Positions 21,591 through 31,806 are shown, counted from the first letter of the stretch. The stretch: DNA of 64,000 nucleotides from Planktothricoides raciborskii GIHE-MW2 (GCF_040564635.1 NZ_CP159837.1:933001-997000), one strand, 5' to 3'. A program made the numbers and translations. The notes: generated by a model not told the origin, from the sequence alone.

Positions 21591-23792
21591 TTACAAAGCC
21601 GAAGAGCGTCGGCGGCGGCGCCGACTCGTCGGTGCGCTAGTACCCAGGGTGAGATCGGACTTTTCAGACTGATCAACATCGTCGGACTGGTCGGACTGGT
21701 CGGACTGGTCGGACTCATCGATGTCATCAGAGAAATCCATCGCCTCAGACCGATCAAAATCATCGGACTCATCAAAATCATCAGACTCATCAGACTCATC
21801 AGACTCATCAGACTCATCGATGTCATCCATCTCGTCGATCTCATCCATCTCATCAAGTGCGATCGCCGGGTTATTCTGCACGACTTGCACAACTTCCAAG
21901 GGTTTAGATGCAGAACTGACCGAAGCGATCGGGATATTCGGTGTGGTTCCGGGTTCATAAACCGCAATCACTGCTGATTTAGGATTTTTCACCTCACCAT
22001 CAAACAAAACCAGGGGTGAAATTCCCATCAAGGCATAAACATCTTGTTCATCTTCGGTCATTTGTACCGGAATAATTTCCGGGGGTTCTGCGGATGACTT
22101 GTTATAGTCACGCTTAGAGCGGCGATCGGTTTTTTCCAGACGTTCCTCTTTATGAATTGGTCCCGTAGGGGATAAAGATTCACTGGGTTCATCCCATTCC
22201 CCTTTACTTTCCCGCAAAGGGGAGAGAGTGGGAGCCGAAAGCCGTCCCCCCGATCGCAGACCCAAGTCCTCGGTGGCATCTTTTTCCCCAACTTCCAGGC
22301 GACGGCGGCGACGACGACGACTGGCAGCCCCACCAATTTCCTGATAGCTGGGATGATTCAACAAATCAAGCTCTTGTAAATCACTGGTCGATTCCAAATC
22401 CAGCAAATCACGGGCGGGGGACTCCAGGGGTGGAACTTCTCGACTGGGAAGTGAAACCGAACGTTCTCGTTCTTGGGCCAACTGAGCCAGGGACTCGCTG
22501 GGAACCACCGGGCGACTGATGGGGGGGAAGGGTTCAGGGGCGATCGGCTCCCCTTCACCGGGCAAATGAATCACATGGCCTAAACCGCCACAAGTTGGAC
22601 AAACCCGACCAAACAACTCATAAATATTTTGGCCTTGGCGTTTCCGAGTCAGTTCAACTAAACCTAGTTCAGACAATTGGGCAATTTGGGGTCTAGCTTT
22701 ATCCGCTCGTAGGCATTTAGTAAAATGCTCCAACACCTGCAACTGATCCCGCCGGGAGTCCATATCAATGAAGTCCACAATAATCACACCGGCAATATTG
22801 CGTAATCGCAATTGACGGGCAATTTCTGTAGCCGCCTCACAGTTAGTCCAGAGAACCGTTTCCCGCGCTGTAGACGAACGAGTAAAAGAACCAGAGTTCA
22901 CGTCAATCACCGTCAGTGCTTCCGTGGGTTCAATGATAATGTAGCCCCCAGACGGTAAATCCACTCTGGGTTTCAGGGCTTCACGAATAGCCGCATTCAC
23001 CCGGAAATATTCCAAAATCGGCAAGCGAGGATCTCGGTGTTCGTCAACCAAGACCCCTTGGGGTGACTTGCCACCACTCCAGTTAATTAACTGTTGCTTC
23101 ACCCGACTGACGGCGATCGGCGAATCCACCACAATTCGATTCACATCAGTGCTGTACATTTCTCGCAGCACCCGTTGAATAAAATCATCATCCCGGTTTA
23201 GCAGGGCGGGAGGTCTAATGGACGCCGCTTCTACCTGAATTTCTTCCCATTCTTTTTGGAGAAATTCCAAATCTTCCATAATGGCTTCTTCGGCCATCCC
23301 TTCCGCTTCGGTACGGATCAACAAACCCATCCCCGAAGGCTTAATCAGAATTCCCAAAGCGCGTAAACGGCTGCGTTCCGCTTCCGAGCGAATTCGCCGC
23401 GAAAGATTCACCCCTCGACCGTAGGGCATTAAGACCAAATAGCGACCGGGTAGAGTGATATTACCCGTGAGTCTAGGACCTTTATTGCCCGTTGGCTCTT
23501 TCATCACCTGTACCAGCACTTTTTGCTGAGGTGCCAACAGTTCGGTAATGGCGCCCGCAGAACGTTTCAAGCGCAGGGGACCGAGGTCGCTGACGTGAAT
23601 AAATCCATTGCGTTCGGCGTCGCCAATATTGACAAAGGCAGCATCAATTCCAGGAAGTACATTTTCCACAACGCCCAGATAAATATCACCAACCTGATGT
23701 TGTCCTGTGGCAACAACCAGTTCCTGGATTTGATCTTCAGAAAAAACGGCAGCAAGTCGATATTGCTCCGCGATAATAATTTGTTTCGGCAT
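21591..23792 (-). CDS. rne: Ribonuclease E/G
   Basis: The 733-residue protein is the cyanobacterial RNase E, the main mRNA-decay endonuclease. The N-terminal S1 domain (GDIYLGVVENVLPGIDAAFV), the 5'-sensor/RNase H-like region and the DNase I-like catalytic domain with TVIDVNSGSF and GVIIVDFIDM are present. The zinc-link CPTCGGLGH closes the core near residue 405. The C-terminal half is low complexity: a long run of DESD, DDFD and DQSD units, then RRRRRRSSAL. In cyanobacteria the terminal RRRRRRSSA peptide is known to bind polynucleotide phosphorylase. A second Arg run (ASRRRRRRRLE) lies mid-tail. It follows the TIGR03960 radical SAM gene on the same strand after about 950 bp. Confidence 0.95.
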   Translation of the reverse strand: MPKQIIIAEQYRLAAVFSEDQIQELVVATGQHQVGDIYLGVVENVLPGIDAAFVNIGDAERNGFIHVSDLGPLRLKRSAGAITELLAPQQKVLVQVMKEPTGNKGPRLTGNITLPGRYLVLMPYGRGVNLSRRIRSEAERSRLRALGILIKPSGMGLLIRTEAEGMAEEAIMEDLEFLQKEWEEIQVEAASIRPPALLNRDDDFIQRVLREMYSTDVNRIVVDSPIAVSRVKQQLINWSGGKSPQGVLVDEHRDPRLPILEYFRVNAAIREALKPRVDLPSGGYIIIEPTEALTVIDVNSGSFTRSSTARETVLWTNCEAATEIARQLRLRNIAGVIIVDFIDMDSRRDQLQVLEHFTKCLRADKARPQIAQLSELGLVELTRKRQGQNIYELFGRVCPTCGGLGHVIHLPGEGEPIAPEPFPPISRPVVPSESLAQLAQERERSVSLPSREVPPLESPARDLLDLESTSDLQELDLLNHPSYQEIGGAASRRRRRRRLEVGEKDATEDLGLRSGGRLSAPTLSPLRESKGEWDEPSESLSPTGPIHKEERLEKTDRRSKRDYNKSSAEPPEIIPVQMTEDEQDVYALMGISPLVLFDGEVKNPKSAVIAVYEPGTTPNIPIASVSSASKPLEVVQVVQNNPAIALDEMDEIDEMDDIDESDESDESDESDDFDESDDFDRSEAMDFSDDIDESDQSDQSDQSDDVDQSEKSDLTLGTSAPTSRRRRRRSSAL

Positions 23793-24744
23793 TCAATTTC
23801 CTCAAAACTTGGCTGAACAGTAATTCACTATCAGCTATTTGTTTTTTGTGGGCGGAGGCTGTCACCTTACATCAGCATTGATTTGATTACTGTGTGGTAA
23901 GAGCCTCCGGTTGTCCGTGGTCTAACCAGGGGAAACCATTTCTTTCTAATCAACACAGAATCTTGATGGTAAAAATCATTACCCAATCATCAATGGAGAA
24001 TGTCAACAACCATGACCCAAAAACCGATCCATCGCGCCGGAAAAATTTCTTGTTAAAGAATTCAAGCTTAGGGACTTGATGGGGTACATTGGACTCCCTG
24101 ATCGCGAACAAAGGAGCCGATGGTTGGATGGAACCAAAGGACTGTCCATGCTTTTGGAATCGATGTTCCCAATGGCCGGAAGGCTAATACTGGGATACAA
24201 CCGTGATTTTCCCAATTTTACCAAGAATCGATCAAAAGCTTGAAATTCTTTATTAGTTGGAATTACGCCCAGTTTCTCTAACTGCGAAAGCTTGAGTGAG
24301 ATCGGTTTAATTGGCTTCTCAAGCCACAACAACTTCTTTCTATTCGGAATTATACCCGATGCTAAGGCTGAAAAAAAATCACGCTCAAAAATTTCGGCAT
24401 TGGGGAATTGAGTGGATTAGACTCAGGAAAAGGCTCTCTGCTTAGGATTCAAGCTTTTTGAGGGCTTAAACAAGATTCTGATTAACCTTGTCACCGATTA
24501 ATCACTGTCAAGGAATTGGTGGATACCATCGGTTTACATGACGAATAAATCGATTGGCCATTTTCCGGGTTAATGTTCCGTCTCTAGTCTGAAGTTGAAG
24601 TGGCTAGATTGATTATAAATATTCACCCTCGTGGTGAAAACAAGGGTTTTAGCCAGATCCCTGGTTTTTTAGAGCGGACTGATCGGATCACCTTTCTCCC
24701 TAATAGGGGAAATCGATCAATTCCCCCTACGGAAACGGGTGAGA
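23793..24744 (-). promoter_or_regulatory. rne: Long gene-free region upstream of rne
   Basis: Some 950 bp separate rne from the upstream radical SAM gene and no convincing gene was found on either strand. A frame at 24003-24332 is open but has no recognisable features. Cyanobacterial rne mRNAs are known for long 5' leaders used in autoregulation, so part of this region is probably leader and promoter. That is inference; no specific structure was identified. Confidence 0.45.
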
Positions 24745-27447
24745 TTACAAAAATTCTTTCAATCCCGATCCTAATATGAGTTGTTGCCGATGGATATTTA
24801 AAAGTTGAAATTGCTCCTGGGTGACTTGTTCCAATAAATAGATGATTTGATGGGGACGCAGGTTGGTGCCATCATTGCGGCAAATGCCACGATACCGGAT
24901 CTGGCTGGTTTGAGCATCGGGATTGACTTCTAGCAATTCTAGTTCCAGGAGGCGATCGCGCAGATTTACCTGTTTCACCTTGCCTTTTTTCGTGGTCTGT
25001 TCCCAGAGAATTTCTGCGGTCCCTAAAATCTGGTCAAGCCACTGCTGCCACTGGGTTGTACTCAATTGCTCATCAACCGGATTTGGGGACTGGTCTGGGG
25101 ACGGCACCCAAGCCACCGTCAATAAATACTCCGCTTGTTCTAACAACTGGGTGGCGGACGGCGACTTAACTTCCACTTCCTCTACCCGATAAATGGGAAT
25201 TTCAGCGGGCAGTTGAGCCGCCAATTTAGTTTGAAAATCCCCCAGATCCATAGTCTGAGTCAGTTCAAAATCGACAATTTCGCCGCTAGAGGTCGCACCT
25301 AAACTCAGGGCATTCGCGGGAGAGATTCTTGGGCTGGGGTGATAGCCCCCAGAGTAAGAAATGGGTAATCCGGCTCGTCGGACTGCCCGGTCAAAGAGAC
25401 GCATTAAATCTAAATGGCTGAGAAATTTCATCTCGCCGAGTTTGCCTAACCAGACGCGCAGCCGTTGGGTGCGGTCTTGTAGGGGTTGAACTTGACCGAT
25501 AAATGGGGGAATTGGTGGGGCTTCAAAGACAATATTATGGCCAAAATCTGTGCCACAAACCCCACAGTGAGAACAGCCATCAAAAGAACAATCGGGGACG
25601 GTGGTCGCCGCGATCGCTCGTTTCAGGTCTTCTCTGAGCCAATTTTTATCAATGCCCGTATTAATATGATCCCAAGGTAGTGGGGCATCTAACTGGGCAT
25701 CGAGGATTTCTGGAGTCTGAGTAGATTCTGGATGACTGGATCCGGGAATTAAATTCCATTCCCCATTTTCAATTTGCCGGTATTTCCAGGTTAGGCCCGA
25801 TTGGGCGATCGCCTCAGTCCAGGCTTTAAAAGCATTATCCAAACTTTCCCACCAGGAATCCATCCCGGCGCCCAACTCCCAAGCCCGACGCACCACGGGG
25901 GCGAGACGGCGATCGCCTCGACCAATAAAATCTTCCATCGCCGAAATCCGCACATCCGTAAAATTGGCCTTAACTCCTCTCATACTGCGAAAATAGGAGC
26001 GCAACATTTCTTGTTTGCGCTGAAACTCTGCGGTAGAGACAGAATGCCACTGAAACGGCGTATGGGGTTTCGGCGTAAAGTTAGAAATGGTCAAATTAAC
26101 ACTCAGTGGGCGGCGTTTGGGGGCGCGGCATTCCTGCTGTAACCAGCGCACCGTTTCGGCAATGCCCAGAACATCCGCATCGGTTTCTCCCGGTAAGCCA
26201 ATCATAAAATAGAGCTTGACTTTATCCCACCCTTGCTCAAAAGCGGTTTTCACCCCGCGCAAGAGTTCTTCATTGGTCAGCCCTTTATTAATAATGTCCC
26301 GCATTCGCTGAGTTCCGGCTTCCGGGGCAAAGGTCAGACCGCTTTTGCGGGTGCCGCCAATAATATTAGCGATATTCTCATCAAAGCGATCGACCCGTTG
26401 GGACGGCAAAGAAAGGGAAATATTTTGGTCTTTCAGGCGATTCTTGATTTCCATCCCCACTGCGGGCAGGGACAGATAATCAGAACAACTCAAGGAAAGT
26501 AAGGAAAACTCATTATAGCCCGTGGCTCGCATTCCTTGCTCGATCGCCTCCACCACCACCGTTGGTTCTACATCATGGGCTGGTCGGGTCAGCATTCCGG
26601 GCTGGCAAAAACGACAGCCTCTGGTACAACCGCGCCGAATTTCCATCGTCAGCCGGTCATGGACGGTTTCCGTATAAGGCACCAAACCAATGGAATAAGC
26701 GGGAATGGGAGTAGCCACGCGCCGCAACACCCGCGCAGGCACCCCAGGGCGGTTGGGGTAAACGGCGCCATCGGCAGCTAAATCATAGAACTGAGGCACA
26801 TAGACCCCAGGGACTTGGGCTAAATCTAGCAGCAGTTCTTCCCGACTGAGGCCAGCATTTTTGCCTTCTTCCAGGACTAAGCCGATTTCTGGCAGGAGTT
26901 CTTCCCCGTCTCCCAGGGCAATAAAGTCAAAAAAGTCGGAGAAAGGTTCTGGGTTGCCGGTGGCAGTTTGACCCCCGGCAAAAATCAGCGGCCATTGTGG
27001 TTGCCCTGCCCCTGACTCCCCGGTGGCTGGGGGGTTTTCCGCTCGTTCTTTCCAGGTGAGGGGGATGCCTGCCAAGTCCAACATTTCTAGAATATTGGTG
27101 GCGCCCAGTTCATAGCTTAAGCTAAAGCCGAGAATATCGAAATCCGTTAAATAACGGCGAGATTCCACGGCAAATAAGGGGGTTTGGCTGTCTCGGAGTT
27201 TTTGGGCTAGGTCGCGGGCTGGGAGGTAGGAGCGATCGCACAGTTGCCTCGGTTGTGCATTTAAGATGTTATACAAAATGATATGACCGAGATTAGATGC
27301 CCCAACTTCATACACTTCTGGGTAGGTCAAAACCCAGCGCACCGTTGCGGATTCCCAGGGCTTGTGAACTGTCCCTAGTTCTTTGCCCAGATAACGAGCC
27401 GGTTGTAGGATTTCAGTGGAAATAAGTTTTTCGATTGCGATCGCCAC
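24745..27447 (-). CDS. TIGR03960-type radical SAM protein fused to a DUF2344 domain
   Basis: The 900-residue protein has an N-terminal B12-binding-like Rossmann region (residues 30-200, with YPEVYEVGASNLGH). A radical SAM core follows with the [4Fe-4S] motif C274-x3-C278-x2-C281 (RRGCTRGCRFC). The C-terminal DUF2344 part (TIGR03936 type) begins near residue 660 with LGKLGEMKFLSHLDLMRLFD and GGYHPSPRIS. In many bacteria these are two genes; here they are fused. A Cys-rich CSHCGVCGTDF precedes the second domain. The family often lies beside RNase E/G or ribosomal L21/L27 genes, and here rne is next downstream. The reaction is unknown. The start MAIAIEKLISTEILQPARY fits the family. Confidence 0.92.
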   Translation of the reverse strand: MAIAIEKLISTEILQPARYLGKELGTVHKPWESATVRWVLTYPEVYEVGASNLGHIILYNILNAQPRQLCDRSYLPARDLAQKLRDSQTPLFAVESRRYLTDFDILGFSLSYELGATNILEMLDLAGIPLTWKERAENPPATGESGAGQPQWPLIFAGGQTATGNPEPFSDFFDFIALGDGEELLPEIGLVLEEGKNAGLSREELLLDLAQVPGVYVPQFYDLAADGAVYPNRPGVPARVLRRVATPIPAYSIGLVPYTETVHDRLTMEIRRGCTRGCRFCQPGMLTRPAHDVEPTVVVEAIEQGMRATGYNEFSLLSLSCSDYLSLPAVGMEIKNRLKDQNISLSLPSQRVDRFDENIANIIGGTRKSGLTFAPEAGTQRMRDIINKGLTNEELLRGVKTAFEQGWDKVKLYFMIGLPGETDADVLGIAETVRWLQQECRAPKRRPLSVNLTISNFTPKPHTPFQWHSVSTAEFQRKQEMLRSYFRSMRGVKANFTDVRISAMEDFIGRGDRRLAPVVRRAWELGAGMDSWWESLDNAFKAWTEAIAQSGLTWKYRQIENGEWNLIPGSSHPESTQTPEILDAQLDAPLPWDHINTGIDKNWLREDLKRAIAATTVPDCSFDGCSHCGVCGTDFGHNIVFEAPPIPPFIGQVQPLQDRTQRLRVWLGKLGEMKFLSHLDLMRLFDRAVRRAGLPISYSGGYHPSPRISPANALSLGATSSGEIVDFELTQTMDLGDFQTKLAAQLPAEIPIYRVEEVEVKSPSATQLLEQAEYLLTVAWVPSPDQSPNPVDEQLSTTQWQQWLDQILGTAEILWEQTTKKGKVKQVNLRDRLLELELLEVNPDAQTSQIRYRGICRNDGTNLRPHQIIYLLEQVTQEQFQLLNIHRQQLILGSGLKEFL

Positions 27448-27987
27448 GATATTACTCTACCTTCTCTATGCTGCTAAATCTCAAGTTACTACCGAGTCTA
27501 TGGCCGATTTAATTGCACATTTAATTTATATAATCTATCTTTTATATATTTTTTGTCCAGTTCAATGAGAGCGCGACATCAAAAATCGTTCCAGACAAAG
27601 AAGACTCGGTGGCGTGATGAGTATTATATCGTGAACTTCAAATTTATCCTACGGTGGATGAGGAGATCGCGATCGGGGCGATCGGGGCGATCGAGGCGAT
27701 CGATCTATTAACAGATTCAGGCGTCCAGGCCAAAATTGACGGCAAAACTAAACGGCAGCCCCAAATATGCCAACTTTCCTGATGGGACTGCCCGGTGTTT
27801 TTTTATTCACTTGAAGCGTTAAGCACTTTCATTGCCGTTTTTGATTTGCCAAACAAATGATTTAAAAATGACCCATCAAAAAAAATAATGATTTTACCAG
27901 GTGTCACCTCCAGCCGAACACCACCATCATCATTCGGTGGTGTCTTCAGCTTTGGTTAGAAGTCATGGATTTGAACCTTAGCCAAAT
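27448..27987. other. Intergenic with clustered CGATC sites
   Basis: Around 27660-27705 the motif GGGGCGATC/GAGGCGATC is tandemly repeated. A short open frame across it (ending at the TGA near 27781) has no recognisable homology. ACACCACCATCATCATTCGGTGGTGT near 27917-27942 forms a hairpin between the divergent radical SAM gene and the STAS gene end, and may act as a terminator for the STAS gene. Confidence 0.5.
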
Positions 27988-28329
27988 TTAATCAATTGCA
28001 GCTTCAAAAGCGGCACGGCTTTCATACAGTTCAAAGACTCTCTCCAACTGGGTCAACTCAAAAATCATCTTGATTGCTGGATCAACGGAACAAAGACCAA
28101 ATTTCCGCTGCACTTTTTGAGCGCGACTCAGGGCACTAACTAAAACCATCAGTCCGGCACTGTCGAGAAATTCTACCTTTTGCATATCGACCAGCAATGG
28201 AGAATCGACGGCTGATTCTACTGCCCAATGCAACTCAGACCTAAATGCAGCAGCATTGGCGGCATTAATTGGCCCAGAAGGCTGAACCACCGTAATTTCT
28301 TTGGCTGAAACACAAGCCGTTCCGTACAT
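27988..28329 (-). CDS. STAS-domain anti-sigma factor antagonist
   Basis: The 113-residue protein is a single STAS domain of the SpoIIAA/RsbV type. These act in partner-switching: the unphosphorylated form binds an anti-sigma kinase or other target, and phosphorylation of a Ser releases it. The helix-cap motif LVDMQKVEFLDSAGLMVLV carries the expected phosphorylatable Ser in DSAG at about residue 58. No cognate kinase or PP2C phosphatase lies nearby, so its partner is encoded elsewhere. It starts at ATG 28329, with GGGAG upstream in the minus-strand leader. It is monocistronic by appearance. Confidence 0.88.
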   Translation of the reverse strand: MYGTACVSAKEITVVQPSGPINAANAAAFRSELHWAVESAVDSPLLVDMQKVEFLDSAGLMVLVSALSRAQKVQRKFGLCSVDPAIKMIFELTQLERVFELYESRAAFEAAID

Positions 28330-28985
28330 AATGAAACTCCCAAGAGAAAGCTAAACCACAGATCAACTTAAATACAGCAAGCCTGTGCCGATCAAACAAT
28401 ATTTTTTAATAACTGTGTTGCCATATTGGCAATACGTTACAAAAGTTTATCGGCTTAAGGCTTATAAGCGATCGACACCGACTAATCATCGCCACTACCT
28501 CTGAGCATAATCGCTTTTTGCCTAGTTTGGCTACAAAATAGAGTATATTTTGCCAAATCTTTAAAAAAAAGGGAGCTTTTATATCAAAATCTTATAGTTT
28601 ATAAAGATTTGGCTAAAAAAAATAATTTGTATTCTACTTGACAAACAGAACTATAAACCCTTGCTGGCCATTAACATCCCCGCAGAATCGCCAACACTTT
28701 CGGCTGAAGCCACTCCGATAATTTTAAATAATTTTGTATAATTTTGCATAATTTTGGAGATTGTGCAAAATTATCCGTGAATTTACGGAAGTGATTTAGA
28801 TCACTGATCTAATACCGATAATTGTCTAAAATTCAGACATAGATTATAAATTGGCAAAAAACAGTTTTAATAAACCTTAAGCATTCAGTTATTAGCTATC
28901 AGCCTTCAGCTATTAGCTTTTTAATTGTTGACTGATAGCTTAATGCTGATAGCTTACATTCATTGATTTCAACACGGTAAAAAAA
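28330..28985. other. AT-rich intergenic region with imperfect repeats
   Basis: No gene was recognised. TAATTTTGTATAATTTTGCATAATTTTGG near 28728-28756 (a 10-bp periodic element) and TTAGCTATCAGCCTTCAGC with inverse copies near 28885-28965 are the only notable structures. The region separates divergent genes and should hold both promoters. Confidence 0.5.
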
Positions 28986-29186
28986 ATGATTCGTCATTTA
29001 GTCGAAAAAGCTCTTTACATTAAACGATTAACCCCTGAGATTGAGAACGCAATTAATGTAGAGCTTACCAGGCTTGGTTATATTGATGATGCTGATTATG
29101 AAGCCCTCGAATTATTGATGAGTGAAATGGATGCTGGGCAGATTGAGTTGGTGGCTAATTTTTCATCACTCAAATCACTCAGCTAA
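28986..29186 (+). CDS. Small conserved-type cyanobacterial protein, function unknown
   Basis: The 66-residue product (MIRHLVEKALYIKRLTPEIE...) has a helical, acidic composition with no Cys, signal peptide or membrane segment. It resembles the many short cyanobacterial proteins that start with a MIRxLVExAL helix followed by a TPEIExxI helix; I cannot name the family. The ATG is preceded by an A-rich stretch rather than a clear Shine-Dalgarno sequence. It stands alone between intergenic regions. It is probably a real gene because of its even codon use and the helix pattern, but the evidence is modest. Confidence 0.55.
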   Translation: MIRHLVEKALYIKRLTPEIENAINVELTRLGYIDDADYEALELLMSEMDAGQIELVANFSSLKSLS

Positions 29187-29669
29187 TTTGTCAAACTTAT
29201 CCCATATGCTCTGCAAATATCAAGACCAAGCCTGGGACGAAATTCCATCGAAAAAGTTTCGCCATCACCGCTGTTTTAGTAAAATAGTCCTCTCGTGGGT
29301 GACGATTTGACACATTACAGGTTGTAAATGACAAAATTAACCCATAAAACGAGAAAAATTCCGGCCATACTATTTATCCATCAGCTTACCCATCAGCTTG
29401 AGATGCGGGATTGGCGAATCTGCTAGGGATGGCAGTCCCGATTCTCTGATAGACACCTTGGATCCTAAACTTGGCATTTTGAGGATTTACGCAACATTTA
29501 TATATTTAGCGCAATATTGGGCAAAAACGGGGATATTGCCCATACATATAGTTTCTGTGGGTAACTCCTGATTTTATCTTGGCCGTTTGACGATCCAGGA
29601 GACCACTTGGCGGTAAACTTTGCAAAGGCTTGATTCTCGTTACCATCTGGAGTGGGTTGTCACATTGTC
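29187..29669. other. Intergenic, nothing recognised
   Basis: No coding region, tRNA or strong palindrome was found between the small protein and the aminotransferase. TATCCATCAGCTTACCCATCAGCTT near 29374-29398 is a short imperfect direct repeat. Confidence 0.45.
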
Positions 29670-30842
29670 ATGCAGTTTGCCAAACGTTTAGAAAAAATTC
29701 CCCCTTATCTCTTTGCGGAAATGGACCGCAAACGCCAGGAGCTAATCGCTCAAGGGGTTGATATTATCAATATGGGAGCCGGAGATCCAGATAAACCCAC
29801 TCCGGAACGGATCCTCAAAGCGATGCACGCAGCCCTGGATGATCCGTCTAATCATAGTTATCCGCCTTATCAGGGCATCCTTGAGTTTAGAAAAGCGGCT
29901 GGTCAGTGGATGGAACGGCGGTTTGGGGTTTCTGGATTAAACCCAGATACGGAAATTATTTCTTCTATTGGGGCGAAAGAAGCGATTCATAATACTTTTC
30001 TGGCATTTGTGGAATCCGGTGACTATACCCTGATTCCCGATCCTGGGTATCCGGTATATCGGAGTGCGACGATTTTTGCCGGTGGGGAGCCTTTTGTGAT
30101 GCCCTTGACGCCAGAAAATCATTTTTTGCCGGATTTGAAAGCTATTCCTGAGTCGGTGGCGCAACAGGCGAAATTGCTGTGGGTGAATTATCCCAATAAT
30201 CCCACGGGGGCTTTGGCAAGTTTGGCTTATTTTGAGGAATTGGTGGCATTTTGCCGTCATTACGATATTTTGCTGTGCCATGACCATGCTTATTCTGAGA
30301 TCGCTTATGACGGGTATCAGCCTCCTTCGGTGTTGCAAGTTCCGGGGGCTAAGGATGTGGCGATCGAGTTTCATAGTTTGTCGAAATCCTATAATATGAC
30401 CGGCTGGCGGATTGGCTTTGTGGTGGGTAATGCCGTGGGGATTCAGGGTTTGCGACAGGTGAAGTCGAATGTGGACTCTGGGGTGTTTAAGGCAATTCAA
30501 AAAACCGCGATCGCCGCTTTTGATTCTACCGAGGCAGAAATCCAACCGATGATTTCTCTGTATCAAAAACGCCGGGATTTGGTGGTGGCAGGATTAAAAT
30601 CTCTGGGTTGGCCGATTTCACCCCCTGGGGCGACTCTTTATATCTGGGTGCCGGTTCCCCCAGGTTATACTTCCCAGGAGTTTGTCTCGTTACTGTTGGA
30701 CAAATGTGGGATTATTGTGCCTTCGGGTAATGCTTATGGCAAAAATGGTGAGGGTTTTTTCCGTATTGCCATTACCCTGGGAGAAGAACGGATCCAAGAG
30801 GCGATCGCTCGCATGAAAGCGGCAGGAATTCGCTACCAATAG
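29670..30842 (+). CDS. Class I/II PLP aminotransferase, LL-diaminopimelate aminotransferase type
   Basis: From ATG 29670 the protein has 390 residues. It shows the fold-type I aminotransferase hallmarks: INMGAGDPDKPTP near the N-terminus, NYPNNPTGA, the DHAYSEIAYDG segment, and the PLP lysine in SLSKSYNMTGWRIGF. The family in cyanobacteria is usually annotated as LL-diaminopimelate aminotransferase (lysine and cell-wall precursor synthesis), but close relatives use alanine, aspartate or aromatic amino acids, so the substrate is not certain. The GTG at 29652 in the same frame would add six residues; the ATG fits the family start MQFAKRLEKIPPYLF. It is an isolated gene on its strand. Confidence 0.88.
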   Translation: MQFAKRLEKIPPYLFAEMDRKRQELIAQGVDIINMGAGDPDKPTPERILKAMHAALDDPSNHSYPPYQGILEFRKAAGQWMERRFGVSGLNPDTEIISSIGAKEAIHNTFLAFVESGDYTLIPDPGYPVYRSATIFAGGEPFVMPLTPENHFLPDLKAIPESVAQQAKLLWVNYPNNPTGALASLAYFEELVAFCRHYDILLCHDHAYSEIAYDGYQPPSVLQVPGAKDVAIEFHSLSKSYNMTGWRIGFVVGNAVGIQGLRQVKSNVDSGVFKAIQKTAIAAFDSTEAEIQPMISLYQKRRDLVVAGLKSLGWPISPPGATLYIWVPVPPGYTSQEFVSLLLDKCGIIVPSGNAYGKNGEGFFRIAITLGEERIQEAIARMKAAGIRYQ

Positions 30843-30932
30843 ATTACAGATAAATTACAGATATCTGGAAAACCAATCACTTTATTCACTTTATGGCGAT
30901 CGCTCCCATGTCCTTTTTGGTATTGGTAGATA

Positions 30933-31337
30933 TTAGACGGGTTCAGAGGAGGCTTGCCAAACTCGATCCACAAAATCTCTCAGTTGACGATGGGCCAAAA
31001 TCGGATGATCTGGGGATTTTTCCAAAGTTTCCAACTGCATCAACAGAGGAATCACCTCCGTGTCCCAGGCTAACCGAAATCCGGTAGTAGGCCAAACCAG
31101 ATCGGCCCCTTGACGCAGATCGTAGAGTTCTTGAGGAGGTTCGGTAAAACGGAGATCATCCTTAATTGGCCAAATGCCCAGCATCAAGGGTCGCAGCCAA
31201 AAGCGACCCCGTGATGGCAAAACTTGAATAATTTCGGCGTATAAACAGCGATTTTGATGTTCTAGGCAAACAATCTGACAAGGTTGAAAAGCTTCGGTGT
31301 CAGAGTCCATCGTTCCTAAGTTGGCGATCGCACACAT
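30933..31337 (-). CDS. Conserved-type cyanobacterial protein, function unknown
   Basis: The 134-residue product has no signal peptide or membrane helix. The central part (CQIVCLEHQNRCLYAEIIQV, then RFWLRPLMLGI) looks beta-rich, and the C-terminal third is helical. An internal Met at residue 10 (MDSDTEAFQ) is an alternative start. It resembles small cyanobacterial proteins without known function; I recognise no catalytic motif. It is divergent from clpS with about 190 bp between their starts and convergent with the aminotransferase gene. Length, composition and HIP1 content fit a real gene. Confidence 0.65.
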   Translation of the reverse strand: MCAIANLGTMDSDTEAFQPCQIVCLEHQNRCLYAEIIQVLPSRGRFWLRPLMLGIWPIKDDLRFTEPPQELYDLRQGADLVWPTTGFRLAWDTEVIPLLMQLETLEKSPDHPILAHRQLRDFVDRVWQASSEPV

Positions 31338-31524
31338 CTTTGCTTGATTTCTTTAAATCTGATCTAAACTTATCTAAAATTTTTACAGAACCCGAACCGA
31401 CCAACGGCTAATATCTGAGGCACTAGCCAGGGGCGGCTGAATATTGGTCAAGTAGAATCCCACACACTATATATACTAGGATAAATCACATCAACGTCCA
31501 TTTTTGCCAAAGAGGTTATCAGCC

Positions 31525-31806
31525 GTGTCAGTTGAAACCATTGAAAAACGTTCAACAGTCAGGAAGTTAGCACCGCGTTATCGGGTGTTGCTCCATAACG
31601 ATGATTTCAACTCAATGGAGCATGTCGTACAAACCTTGTTGACCACAGTGCCGAGTCTGACTCAGCCCCAAGCGGTCAGCATTATGATGGAAGCCCACAC
31701 CAATGGCCTTGCCTTGGTAATTACTTGTGCCTTAGAACCGGCAGAGTTCTACTGTGAAACCTTGAAAAACCACGGGCTAACTAGCACAATCGAACCGGAC
31801 GAGTAA
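31525..31806 (+). CDS. clpS: ClpS, adaptor of the Clp protease
   Basis: ClpS binds N-degron substrates and delivers them to the Clp ATPase, here probably the ClpC encoded at 58-60 kb. The product (93 residues) contains YRVLLHNDDFNSMEHVVQTL, the substrate-binding core with the invariant HND, and then AHTNGLALVITCALEPAEFYC. I choose GTG at 31525 because AGAGG lies nine bases upstream and MSVETIEKRST is the usual cyanobacterial start; a TTG at 31504 would add seven residues. A CPBP protease gene begins 19 bp downstream on the same strand, so the two are probably co-transcribed. The position after the NDDF loop retains Met, as in classical adaptors. Confidence 0.93.
   Translation: MSVETIEKRSTVRKLAPRYRVLLHNDDFNSMEHVVQTLLTTVPSLTQPQAVSIMMEAHTNGLALVITCALEPAEFYCETLKNHGLTSTIEPDE

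Noticed and set aside
21548-21967. Frames rich in Met-Ser-Leu or Asp-Ser runs opposite or across the rne tail
   Set aside because: They are shadow frames of the DESD-encoding repeats.
24003-24332. A 109-codon minus-strand frame upstream of rne
   Set aside because: No recognisable motif, poor ribosome-binding context and position in a probable leader region.
27610-27783. A short frame containing ELQIYPTVDEEIAIGAIGAI
   Set aside because: Half of it is a CGATC repeat; no homology recognised and no good start.
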